A stretch of 64,000 nt of DNA from Owenia fusiformis (Eukaryota > Annelida > Polychaeta > Sabellida > Oweniidae), in the NCBI GenBank assembly GCA_903813345.2, contig CAIIXF020000004.1:27779986-27843985 (forward strand), in the 5' to 3' direction. Positions 24,201 through 33,949 of this stretch are shown one piece after another. The position numbers and the translations under genes are program-made. Under the pieces are notes generated by a model, which did no database searches, was not told the DNA's origin, and saw only the letters and a list, made by a program, of their open reading frames with translations. Each line of letters starts with the position of its first letter. The first letter of the stretch is position 1.

Positions 24201-27200
24201 GTAATAGATTGGTTTGCTGCAATACTAGAGAGTATGGTAATAAATGGGTTTGATGTAAGACTTGAGAGAATGGTAATAGATGGGCTTCATGTAAGACTAG
24301 AGAGAATGGTAATAGAAGGGTTTGATGTAAGACTAGAGAGAATGGTAATATATTGTTTTGATGTAAGACTAGAGAGAATGGTAATATATGGGTTTGATGT
24401 AAGACTAGAGAGAATGGTAATAGATGGTGTTGATGTAAGCCTAGTGAGAATGGTAATAGATTGGTTTGCTGCAATACTAGAGAGAATGGTAATAGATGGG
24501 TTTGATGTAACACTAGAGAGAATGGTAATAGATGGGCTTGATGCAAGACTAGAGAGAATGGTAATAGATGGGTTTGATGTAAGACTAGAGAGAATGGTAA
24601 TAGATGGGTTTGATGTAAGACTAGAGAGAATGGTAAAAGATGGGTTTGATGTAAGACTAGAGAGAATGGTAATAGATGGGTTTGCTGCAATACTAGAGAG
24701 AATGGTAATAGATGGGTTTGATGTAACACTAGAGAGAATGGTAATAGATGGGCTTGATGCAAGACTAGAGAGAATGGTAATAGATGGGTTTGATGTAAGA
24801 CTAGAGAGAATGGTAATAGATGGGCTTGATGCAAGACTAGAGAGAATGGTAATAGATGGGTTTGATGTAAGACTAGAGAGAATGGTAATAGAAGGGTTTG
24901 ATGCAAGACTAGAGAGAGAATGGTAATAGAAGGGTTTGATGTAAGACAGGAGAGAATAGAAATAGATGGGTTTGATGTAAGACAAGAGAGAATGGTTATA
25001 TATGGGTTTGATGCGAGACAAGAGAGAATGGTAATAGATGGGTTTGATGTAAGACAAGAGAGAATGGTAATATATGGGTTTGATGTAAGACTAGAGAGAA
25101 TGGTAATAGAAGGGTTTGATGTAAGACTAGATAGAATGGTAATAGAAGGGTTTGATGTAAGACTAGATAGAATGGTAATAGATGTGTTTCATGTAAGACA
25201 AGAGATAATGGTAATAGATGGGTTTGATTCAAGACTAGAGAGAATAGAAATAGATGGGTTTGATGTAAGACTAGAGAGAATGGTAATAGAAGGGTTTGAT
25301 GTAACACTAGATAGAATGGTAATAGATGGGTTTCATGTAAGACAAGAGAGAATGGTAATAGAAGGGTTTGATGTAAGACAGGAGAGAATAGAAATAGATG
25401 GGTTTGATGTAAGACTAGAGAATGGTAATAGATGGGTTTGATGTAAGCCTAGAGAGAATGGTAATATATGGGTTTGATGCAAGACTAGATACAATGGTAA
25501 TAGATGGGTTTGATGTAAGACTAGAGAGAATGGTAATAGATGGGTTTGATGTAAGACTAGAGAGAATGGTAATAGATGGGTTTGATGTAAGACAAGAGAG
25601 AATGGTAATAGATGGGTTTGATGCAAGACTAGAGAGAGAATGGTAATAGATGGGTTTGGTGTAAGCCTAGAGAGAATGGTAATAGATGGGTTTGATGTAA
25701 GACTAGAGAGAATGGTAATAGATGGGTTTGATGTAAGACTAGAGAGAATGGTAATATATGGGTTTGATGTAAGACTAGAGAGAATGGTAATAGATGGGTT
25801 TGATGTAAGACTAGAGAGAATGGTAATAAATGGGTTTGATGTAAGACTAGAGAGAATGGTAATATATGGTTTTGATGTAAGACAAGAGAGAATGCTAACA
25901 CAGGGGTTTGATATAAAACTAGAGAGAATTAATGCTTGTTTGCCATTACAATTAATAATGCATACTAGTATATGGTGTTCATTTATAATTAAGGTGAATG
26001 GGTCTGTTATCCTGTCATTGCTGGTGCAAATATAATTTATTTTTGTTAGGATATACCTTTAACATTTCTAAACTGATACATTCATATTCAGACGATATTA
26101 TTGGTCAAATCAGAATACCAGACCCATTCACCTTATTTACTGAACACACTGTATATCTTGTATAGGTAATGGAGGGGCAGAAAACCTTTAAAAGTAAAGG
26201 TGCTGCCCAGCTTGCCTTGGACACAGTTGTTCACCACCAAATTTTAAAGTACATGAGACACAAGGAGTCTCTATTTGGAGTTAGTGGAAAGTATGTCATT
26301 TCTAATAAAAAGGTCAAACAAGACACCAAAATCTCTGCTAGTTCTCTAGCTAGAGCCATCCAAGCCCAGCTGCTAGCAGCTATAGGCTATTCCAAGAAGG
26401 CCAGTTGTACAGTCTTCCGGAAATTTGCTGTGTCGATTGTGAGTCATTGAGCTTGCTATGAGTATTTTGCCAAATTATTATTGCTTTCTTGATGATAGTA
26501 GAATTAATGTTTTTATAAAATCTTTCTCATCTGAACACCTTAACACAGTGTTCCTTGGCCAAAACATTTTATATCATATTTTTGATTTCCATGTTAAAAA
26601 CTTTGAAATGTATACACTTGCTCTTCTGGACACTTTTTTCTGGTTTGATTGTGTTTGGATTAGACAGGTTGTTATATTAGCAATATTTTACTTTCACAAT
26701 TTAACATTTTTATGTCACCACCAAAATGTTGGTGGTGACATATTGTTATGGTCTTTGTTTTTTTGCAACGGCGGTTGGTGGTTGGAGGTTGGCGTCCGGC
26801 GTCTGTAACAATTTCTTACAACTTTCTATAACTTAACAAATACTGTTTAGATTGACTTCAATTTTTTTCTAAATCATCTACATGTTCTCAGAAGTTCAAA
26901 TCTGACTTTAGATTTGACATTTGACCTTCAATGACCTTCTCAAGGTCAAAAAGGTCTTTTTTCAACTTGCTTCACATTGACTAATTTTTTTTTCAAAATC
27001 ATCTATGTGTTCTCAGAAATTCAAATCTGACTTAAGATTTGACATTTGACCTTCAATGACCTTCTCAAGGTCAAAAAAGGTCAAAAAGGTCTGTTTTCAA
27101 CTTGCTTCAAATTGACTAAAAAAAATTTTCAAAATCATTTACGTGTTCTCAGAAATTCAAATCTGACTTTAGATTTGACTTAAGATTTGACATTTGACCT

Positions 27201-30200
27201 TCAATGACCTTCTCAAAGTCAAAAAAGTTCAAAAAGGTCTTTTTTCAACTTGCTTCAAATTGACTAATTTTTTTTTTCAAAATCATCTACATGTTCTCAG
27301 AAATTCAAATCTGACTTTAGATTTGACATTTGACCTTCAATGACCTTCTCAATGTCAAAAAAGGTCAAAAAGGTATTTTTTCATCTTGCTTCAAATTGAC
27401 TAATCTTTTTTTTCAAAATCATCTACATGTTCTCAGAAATTCAAATCTGACTTTAGATTTGACATTTGACCATCAATGACCTTCTCAATGTCAAAAAAGG
27501 TCAAAAAGGTATTTTTTCACCTTGCTTCAAATTGACTAAATTTTTTTTTTCAAATTCATCTACATGTTCTCAGAAATTCAAATATGACTTTAGATTTGAC
27601 ATTTGACCTTCAATGACCTTCTCAAGGTCAAAAAAGTCAAAAAGGTCTTTTTCAACTTGCTTCAAATTGACTAATTTTTTTTTTCAAAATCATCTACATG
27701 TTCTCAGAAATTCAAATCTGACTTTAGATTTGACACTTGGTGAAATCAATAAAATAATATATAAAAAGATGTTTTATTTTCGGATATTTGTGTAAAAAGA
27801 TGCGTAATAATACAGTATTTCCATTCAGTATTGTAATTATTATATTATATTATGAAGGAAAAAAATATAATCAGCAAAATATACTCTATTATATAGAGAT
27901 TAATATAATATAATTAGAAATAAGCGAGATCCAAATATGATGATTGCAGTTTATTTAGAATTTTTTTCTATTCTAAAAAATATTATTTTCTTGTATTTTC
28001 CAATCTGAACAGAATATATCAAATTATATTGTATTATTTGGGTTCTAAAAAATATTATACGCGATTATTCTCGCCCAACTTGATGTACAATCCATCTGGT
28101 TAATTACTTAACCAAACAAAACAAAGAATGCACAGCATGGCAGTTAATAGGATTAACCGTTCTACTGGCCTTCTCATCTCCTTTACTTACAAATGTCACA
28201 CATACATTTTATTTTGATTGTTCTATTTCTATTTGAAACATATTTACAAAATAAATATTTAGAAGAAATTAATAAATTTAATTTGATTAAAATTAATGTT
28301 AACAATGGAGTAAACATGTGAAGAAAAGTCATCAATTAAAAATCAAAAAATTAACTTTCCGATGAGTTAATCAATTCAATCCAAATTTTAACACAATGTT
28401 AATCATAGAAAGAGGGACACTATACCATCAAATAAATATGAAAAACTTAATTTGCAAATTATTATTTTTTGTGGAAATTAGAAGAATCAGTTCTTGATAT
28501 TAATCCATTAACTCTAACAAACGGATTAGTTATCAGTGAACAAAATTCATTTCATAGAAATTGAAAAAACTTAGGGATTAAGGTATTACTTATATTGCTC
28601 TGACATCAATACATGTATGTGAATGGTGAAAATCTGCATGATTTTGAAAGAATTGTTGGCCAAGGGGAGGGGATCGTTACTCGATAGGTACGGGCCTGTA
28701 TAAAATGCGTAATTTACTTGTATTTAACTGAAAAATTGAGCAGTTCTGTGTCAGAGGCAAAGTGTGGTTGGCAAAGTGAATACAGGTGGTTGTTTGTGTC
28801 TCACTCTGTGTAAGAAGGGGCCTTAAATGTTGTTTGTTGTAAACTTAATGTGGCAGAGAAACAATGGAGTGGAAACCCATTGATTAAAACTTAACTTTCC
28901 GTTGAGTCAATCAATTAAATCCAAATTTTAACACAATGTTAATCATAACATAGGGGGCATTATACAATCAAATAAATATGAAAAACTTAATTTTCAAATA
29001 TTTTTTTTGTGGAACTCAGAACTGTTGGCTGTAGGAAATTAATCCATTGCCTCCAACAAACAGATTAGTTGTCAGTGTTAATGAAGCTCATATTTAAAAA
29101 AAATTAAATAATTAGGGATTAACATTTTACTTATCATATTGCTCTGACATGCTGTATGTCAATATGTTATTTACATCAGTTTGTTCTACCATGCACCAAT
29201 TTGCTCAAAGCGTATTCATTGTTTTGTCAGATGAAACATTAAATTGTGCCCACTTCTTTATTTTCATTATCAAACAACTAAACATACCGAATCTCGCACC
29301 TTTTGAATATATATATTTGGAAATGGAAAACAAAGAAAGTTGTAATAAAAAGAAATGATCAAATTGTAGTAGAAAACAAATGTATAACATCATGTACTAA
29401 TCTGATGTTTATATCCCCCCTCCCGGGATATCCCCGGTTTATATCTCAGATATTATATGGATAACAGAAAACACACGAATTGTGAAATGTGAGAGAATAC
29501 AAGTTCTTATTTTGTTTTAGCATGGATTAACACCACTTGTATCGGTTAACCTAATGGACGTTTCCTTATTTATTATCAGTGATTTGTCAGAAAAATCGGA
29601 GCAAAACATACAATATATTACAGGCTTGTAATAAGTTTTAGCCAAGCGGATCAATTTTCAAAACATACCAAGGGTTCACAATTGATAATAGGATTTTGAA
29701 AGAATTTTGGCAAGGGGGAGGGTGATTTAATCGAACCCAACGACCCCCCCCCCCCCACCTTCCTTGCCATGGACCTGTATCAAATTTGTAATGTATTGAT
29801 ATATAGCAGTTTCGTGTCATCAATGTTTTGTGTTGTTTGTGAAGTGAATAAAGGTGTTTGTGTCTGTGTGAGAGAGGGCTTTAAATCTTGTTTGTTGTAA
29901 GCTTAATTTTACAGAGAAACTATTGATTTAAATTGTGAGGAAACCAAATGGAGTAAAAATGTGAGGAATGCCATTGATTAAAAATTAACTTTCCATTGAG
30001 TCAATCAATTAAATCCAAATTTTAACACAATGTTAATTATAACATAGGGGACATTATACGATCAAATAAATATGAAAAACTAAATTTGCAAATTATTTTT
30101 TGGTTGAAATTAGAACCATCGGCTGTAGAAATTAATCCATTAACTCTAACAAACAGATTATTTATCGGTGTGAACAAAACTCAAATCATAGAAATTGAAT

Positions 30201-31923
30201 AATTAGGGATTAAAGTTTGACTTATTATATTGCTCTGGAATGTCAATACATGTATGTGAATGTTGAAAAACTATATGAATTTGAAAGAATCGTTGGCCAC
30301 GGGGAGGGGGGTCCTTAAGTATGGTTCTGTATAAAATGCGTGATGTGTTTATTAATTAATGTTTTTTTGTTGGCAACGTGAATACAGGTGGTTGTTTGTA
30401 TCTGTGTAAGAGGGGGATTTAAGAGTTGTTTGCCAAAAACCTAATGTGACAGAGAAACAATGGAATAAAAATGTGAGGAAAACCAATTAATTAAAAATTC
30501 AAAAATTAACTTTACAATGAATTAATTGATTGAATCAAAAATTTAACACAATGTTAATCATAACATGAGGGACATTATACAATCAAATATATATGTAAAA
30601 ACTTATTCTGCAAATTATTTTTGTGGAATTTTTTAGAGCCATCAGCTGTAGAGATTAATCCATTAACCATAACAAACGGATTAATTACTTAAGTATAAGT
30701 ATGAATGAAACTCATTTCATAGGAATTGAATAATTAGGGATTAACGGCTCGAAAATAAACGCGTATAATCGGTTTTTGATTGCAGATGCCAACATATTAT
30801 TTGCTCCTGACAAAAATATTATTCTATAGTATATGGTATTATATGTTGTTCCCTTTAAATAATACACGAATAATATTATTAAATCAAAAATAATTCTTCA
30901 AAATACGTATTATATTTTTTTCCGCTATAATACAAAAAATAACTGCCTATTATACTGGAAAAAATATTCTCTATGATTCTCTCTTAATGCAACTTATTTT
31001 GCAGTATATTAAACATTTTATTCTATATTATTTTTACATTTTTACCAAGTGTGACATTTGACCATTAATGACCTTCTCAAGGTAAAAAAAGGTCAAAAAG
31101 GTCTGTTTTCAACTTGCTTCAAATTGACCAATTTTTTTTTTCAAAATCATCTACATCTTTTCAGAAGTTCAAATTTGACTTTACAAGTTCTCAGAAGTTC
31201 ATATCTGACTTTAGATTTGACCTTCAATGACCTTCTCAAGGTCAAAAAGGTCTTTTTTCAACTTGCTTCAAATTGACTAATTTTTTTCAAAATCATCTAC
31301 ATGTTCTCAGAAGTTCAAATCTGACTTTAGATTTGACATTTGACCTTCAATGACCTTTTCAAGGTCAAAAAGGTCTTTTTTCAACTTGCTTCAAATTTAC
31401 TTAATTTTTTTTTCAAAATCTTCTACATCTTCTCAGAAGTTCAAATCTGACTTTACATTTGACCTTCAATGACCTTCTCAATGTCAAAAAAAGTCAAAGA
31501 GGTGGGGTTTTGTCAGATAAGTATATACAGGGTGGGCCAAAAAAACAATACCCAAGTTTAAGGATGAATATCTTATTATATAACATTACACCATGACATG
31601 TTTTATATATCATTATAAATCATTTCCTTACAATATGATACCATCTGATTGAAAAAACAGTTCAATTAAAATATTTATTAAAGATTTAATTTTAATGTTT
31701 CATAGTGGTGCTACATGTTAGTATATATGTTACATCCACACTTGTGGCTAAATCGGAGACCCATCTATCATTTCAGATGTGTAGTTTGTACCCTGGGCAA
31801 GACGATCGCCAACGGCTTGCTGACTTCATGAAACATTCTGTCAGGGTACAGAAGGAAGTGTATGAGGTCAGCGACCAAACAAAGAATGCAGCGAAAGTCA
31901 TGACCTCATGGCAAATGTTTTGA
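15127..31923 (+). CDS. Tyrosine-recombinase-like gene with C2H2 finger, five exons seen
   Basis: Five exons with matching phases: 15127-15215, 15398-15503, 17646-18455, 26166-26438 and 31777-31923. The order of parts is an acidic N-terminal piece, a C2H2 finger and a second CxxC...HxxxC motif, a SAM-like core-binding segment (SYLERLQTFHQYLL), and a catalytic part. The catalytic part carries a conserved second arginine (TVFRKFAVSI) and the final LADFMKHSVRVQKEVY with histidine and tyrosine, ending SWQMF. This is the layout of Crypton-like/host YR proteins, which cut and rejoin DNA or have become DNA-binding regulators. The start exon is not found; an ATG at 14651 before a GTATTC donor is one candidate but is out of phase. 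The third exon has frame steps (see its entry). Introns hold a 139-bp array, the 36-bp minisatellite and a nested transposon. A domesticated or host gene is my preferred reading. Confidence 0.65.
15398..15503 (+). CDS. YR-like gene, exon b
   Basis: Acceptor ATTGTAG, donor GTGAGT, 106 bp; with the two carried bases it makes 36 codons. It reads LFAMKVGPRVCCFDADLP and QDIIDIIDATVAMTKE. No known domain; the phase match on both sides is the main support. Confidence 0.6.
16280..17225. repeat. About 139-bp tandem array, about 7 copies
   Basis: Copies of ccattaggaataatgctcgc occur near 16316, 16454, 16593, 16732 and 16870, with more diverged copies near 17029 and 17180. Each unit also holds a related half (ccataaggaataatgctagc), so the unit is itself an ancient duplication of about 70 bp. 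It lies in the intron between exons b and c of the YR-like gene. Confidence 0.85.
17646..18455 (+). CDS. YR-like gene, exon c (C2H2 finger and core-binding domain), with frame steps
   Basis: The exon starts after CAGAG, ends CAT|GTAAGT and is 810 bp, a multiple of three. It opens with CPTCFKKVRYIKKHFEQTH, a C2H2 zinc finger, followed by CQSC...HKC. Further on come SYLERLQTFHQYLL and FKKQNRLWCNSM, as in SAM-like core-binding domains of tyrosine recombinases, and a C-terminal YYGSQYVKDMKALFG. Recognisable protein passes through three frames in turn, stepping the same way each time near 18.00, 18.10 and 18.33 kb, so the exon ends back in its first frame. Either this is a decaying gene or the assembly has lost single bases here. 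Confidence 0.6.
18485..25930. repeat. 36-bp minisatellite, about 180 copies, split by one insertion
   Basis: The unit is 36 bp and translates on the plus strand as MVIDGFDVRLER. One block runs 18485 to about 19765 (about 35 copies) and a second from about 20570 to 25930 (about 150 copies). Because 36 is a multiple of three and the unit has no stop in several frames, open frames of up to 578 codons (23190-24926) appear on both strands. Higher-order duplications are visible: a 6-unit block at 21.41-21.60 kb repeats at 21.62-21.82 kb, 5-unit blocks repeat around 23.45-23.85 kb, and a block containing two taatgtaagac variants is shared by 18.68-18.85 and 21.87-22.03 kb. The array lies in the intron between exons c and d of the YR-like gene. 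Confidence 0.95.
19771..20570 (+). mobile_element. Non-autonomous element inserted in the 36-bp minisatellite
   Basis: The 36-bp pattern stops at about 19765 and resumes at about 20570. The insert starts attatcccatcgaaagaagt and reaches ttcgatgggat at 20531-20541, an inverted match to its start, then about 30 bp of unrelated sequence. Inside are (tccg)n/(tacg)n tracts and three copies of the gagcgattttgttcatattt unit. A reverse copy lies at 43.6-44.19 kb. No ORF: a MITE-like element. Confidence 0.75.
26166..26438 (+). CDS. YR-like gene, exon d (catalytic domain, second Arg box)
   Basis: Acceptor TTGTATAG, donor GTGAGT, 91 codons, phase 0-0. The peptide includes AAQLALDTVVHHQIL, SGKYVISNKKV, SASSLARAIQAQLLAAIGY and TVFRKFAVSI. 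In YR-like proteins the stretch of small residues followed by T-x-x-RK is the second arginine box of the catalytic domain. The frame runs on three codons to a stop if unspliced, but the phase-0 GTGAGT donor joins cleanly to exon e. Confidence 0.65.
26711..31515 (+). mobile_element. Tandem-repeat element with ATGTCACCACC ends, interrupted by a 3.3-kb transposon
   Basis: It starts with a near-palindrome (TATGTCACCACCA, 7-base loop, TGGTGGTGACATA) and continues ttgttatggtc... ggcgtccggcgtctgtaaca. It then carries about 120-bp tandem units containing tgaccttcaatgaccttctc at 26.9-27.73 kb and 31.05-31.5 kb. The 63.19-63.67 kb element has the same ends in reverse and marks the likely far terminus near 31510 (ggtggggttttgtc). 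The array is broken at 27734-31051 by another element. No transposase was seen. Confidence 0.65.
27734..31051. mobile_element. 3,318-bp TIR transposon starting CACTTGGT with TGA target duplication
   Basis: The left end CACTTGGTGAAATCA... and the right end, read inverted as CACTTGGTAAAAATG..., match over about 28 columns. Both flanks carry TGA (27731-27733 and 31052-31054), and removing the element rejoins the host tandem unit. AT-rich subterminal arms of about 300 bp are also inverted (for example attatacgcg near 28055 against cgcgtataat near 30760). The interior has about four diverged copies of a block containing cacaatgttaat (about 28.39, 28.93, 30.03 and 30.55 kb). No transposase ORF. A CACT start and 3-bp duplication fit EnSpm/CACTA, but TGA also permits Harbinger-like; the superfamily is uncertain. 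Confidence 0.7.
31525..31545 (+). repeat. Isolated mariner-type terminus
   Basis: The sequence tacagggtgggccaaaaaaa resembles the ends of mariner-like elements and of the foldback at 33.1 kb. No partner end was found nearby, though tacagggtgaccg at 32748 is similar in the same orientation. Confidence 0.3.
31777..31923 (+). CDS. YR-like gene, exon e (terminal; catalytic His and Tyr)
   Basis: The acceptor CATTTCAG is followed by 48 codons and TGA. It reads CSLYPGQDDRQRLADFMKHS, then VQKEVYEVSDQTKNAAKV and SWQMF. The L-x-x-x-M-x-H-S ... Y box is the last motif of tyrosine recombinases: the histidine and the nucleophilic tyrosine are both present. Phase 0 matches exon d. This is the likely 3' end of the gene. 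Confidence 0.65.
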   Translation: MCSLYPGQDDRQRLADFMKHSVRVQKEVYEVSDQTKNAAKVMTSWQMF

Positions 31924-32019
31924 ACAATAGTATCCAAGAGGAACCGGGAGCCAAAAATTAGTTGGGTACAATGCTAGCAAAGGTGCACTTTATTCATTGC
32001 ACCGAGTGTAACATTGGTC

Positions 32020-32285
32020 ATACAATAAACCAGCCATACACCAAACCAGTCATACAACAAACCAGTGTTTAAAACAAGTAACTAACTGGTCATACAACAA
32101 ACCAGCCATACACCCAACCAGTCATACAACAAACTAGTCATACAACAAACTAGTCATACAACAAACCATCCATACACCCAACCAGCAATACAATGAAACA
32201 GTGTTTTAAACAAGTAACTAACTGGTCATACAATAAACCAGCCATACACCCAACCAGCAATACAGTGAAACAGTGGTATAATGAG
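32020..32285. repeat. Minisatellite of about 14- and 28-bp units (ccagtcatacaacaaa)
   Basis: About nine diverged units alternate ccagtcatacaacaaa, ccagccatacaccca and gtttaaaacaagtaacta. It is AC-rich and lies just beyond the terminal exon of the YR-like gene. Confidence 0.8.
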
Positions 32286-32328
32286 TATCTACTTCAGTTA
32301 TCATGAGATTATTTTGTTTAAATTAAAG

Positions 32329-32423
32329 GCATTAAAATACAAGATATGCCAGAGGATGAACCCGAAGCGTTGATCATAGAAGATGATGTTGACCAGCCTC
32401 CAACCAGCCTCCAAGATGATGAA
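32329..32423 (+). CDS. Candidate acidic exon
   Basis: Acceptor TTAAAG, donor GTATGT. The reading DMPEDEPEALIIEDDVDQPP then TSLQDDE is strongly acidic and proline-containing. It continues in phase 0 into the next exon at 32655. It may be an alternative tail of the YR-like gene or a separate gene; the start phase (two carried bases) does not match exon e. Confidence 0.4.
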
Positions 32424-32654
32424 GTATGTAGATTTTTTAACATATTGTTATGCTGCTAAAATCCATTTAGAAAACAATTGTTTTTAGTAGTATAGAATAT
32501 ACACAATATAATTGAATGATGTATGTTATCTGCACTTTTTTGATGAATATAGAACAATACTCACTGAAGCTAACATGTTGATTTTCACTCTAATTCTCCC
32601 ATCAAACAAGTTGTGTTTGCAGCCAGGTGGTGACATTTAGTTTTTGTTTTACAG

Positions 32655-32738
32655 GAAAGTGAAGAGGATTCCCTCTTCATTCCTCCTGCCCAAGATTCAC
32701 CAAACTATGACAGCCCACAACCAAGGAAACGGCAGCCA
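32655..32738 (+). CDS. Candidate acidic/proline-rich exon, 28 codons
   Basis: Acceptor TTTTACAG and donor GTAAGTATAC flank exactly 28 codons in phase 0: ESEEDSLFIPPAQDSPNYD then PQPRKRQP. It resembles the exon at 33724, which suggests exon duplication. Probably a disordered tail with a basic end. Confidence 0.45.
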
Positions 32739-33094
32739 GTAAGTATACAGGGTGACCGAAAATGACAGAGATCACTGACAGTGATATATTAAACAAATAT
32801 TTCATCCATTCATTGTGATTGGAGTTATATAAAAGAAATTATTAATGTTTACCATGGTACCCCCTCATAAAATCCCCAGGGGGTATCAATGATGACTTTA
32901 AGGTTTTCCACTACTTAGGTTTTTGTAGATTTCTGATATGTTGTTTTACTTACCAATGGCTGTTGATAGCGCTGTTGCACTGGCTTTACTTTGTATTGCA
33001 ATTTTTTCATTTATTTCTGAATATTTACAACAGTTTTACTGGAGTACTTGTGAAACATCGACAGGTATTTACCAAACATATGATTAGATATTTA

Positions 33095-33655
33095 TAGGGT
33101 GGTCCAAAAAATGAGACACTCGTATTTCAAAAATAAATATTGATTTCCTTGATAAAAACATGTCCTATTATATACCAATGGATAGGGAATTTACTTATCT
33201 TTAATTTGGTATATCATAAGTTCAAATTAATTATAATGTCTGTCAACCAGCGTCCATAGTATAAATTCATTTCAAAACGGGTTCTCCAAAACTTGCAAAA
33301 ACCAAGTTTTTTGTCAACTTTATTTGCATAAACAGATATTCAACATACCACCATTTTGATCAAATGTAGCCCTCAATTTTGGCCTAAACTGGTCAATAGC
33401 ATCATTAATATGCTGTTGAGACAATGAACTTCACTTCTCAACAATTCTATCCTTAATAAGGGATAGAATAAATATAGTTGACAATAAAATTTGGTTTTTG
33501 CAAGTTTCGGAAAACCTGTTTTGAAACAAAAATGACGTCATTTATATTATGGACGCTGGTTGACAGACATTATAATAAATTTGAACTTATGATATACCAA
33601 ATTACCAAATATTTATCTTTGAAATACGAGTGTCCGATTTTTTTGGACCACCCTG
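33095..33655. mobile_element. Tc1/mariner-type foldback element, about 560 bp
   Basis: The ends are gggtggtccaaaaaa at 33097 and the inverse near 33640-33655, flanked by TA. The inverted similarity continues inward for about 200 bp (cagcgtcc / ggacgctg and gtttttgcaag blocks). The minus strand of the central stretch (about 33320-33400) contains DQFRPKLRATF, resembling the C-terminal end of a mariner-type transposase. It lies between two candidate exons. Non-autonomous and probably formed from two inverted copies. Confidence 0.7.
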
Positions 33656-33723
33656 TATATATGATTTAATTAGATATTTATTAAAATATAAACAGCTGAT
33701 GCTGATCTTTTTTTGTTTTACAG

Positions 33724-33793
33724 GTTATCTGTGTTCACCCCTCCTGCCCCTAGTCCTCCCAACCCTGACAGCTCATCAAGGCAACTGAAGCCC
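33724..33793 (+). CDS. Candidate proline-rich exon, duplicate of the 32655 exon
   Basis: Acceptor TTTTACAG and donor GTAAGTAAGG. The reading LSVFTPPAPSPPNPDSSSRQ ending LKP parallels the FIPPAQDSPNYD exon upstream. Its phase (one leading base) does not follow directly from the exon ending at 32738, so it may be skipped, decayed or joined through a missing exon. Confidence 0.35.
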
Positions 33794-33949
33794 GTAAGTA
33801 AGGGTCTACTGGTTGACCCATTCTAAGAAATTTGAAACATAAATGATTTTGAATATTTACATTAGAATTAATATTATTGATGATGCTCCAATCAAAATAT
33901 AATAGAAGCAATCTTTGGAGCTGTCCGGTTAATAGATTGATTTGAATAA

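Noticed and set aside
18406-26035. Many long ORFs on both strands, up to 578 codons, with 12-residue repeats
   Set aside because: They are frame shadows of a 36-bp array lacking stops, equally open on both strands, with stops and frame changes wherever the unit length slips; no start context or splice structure supports a gene.
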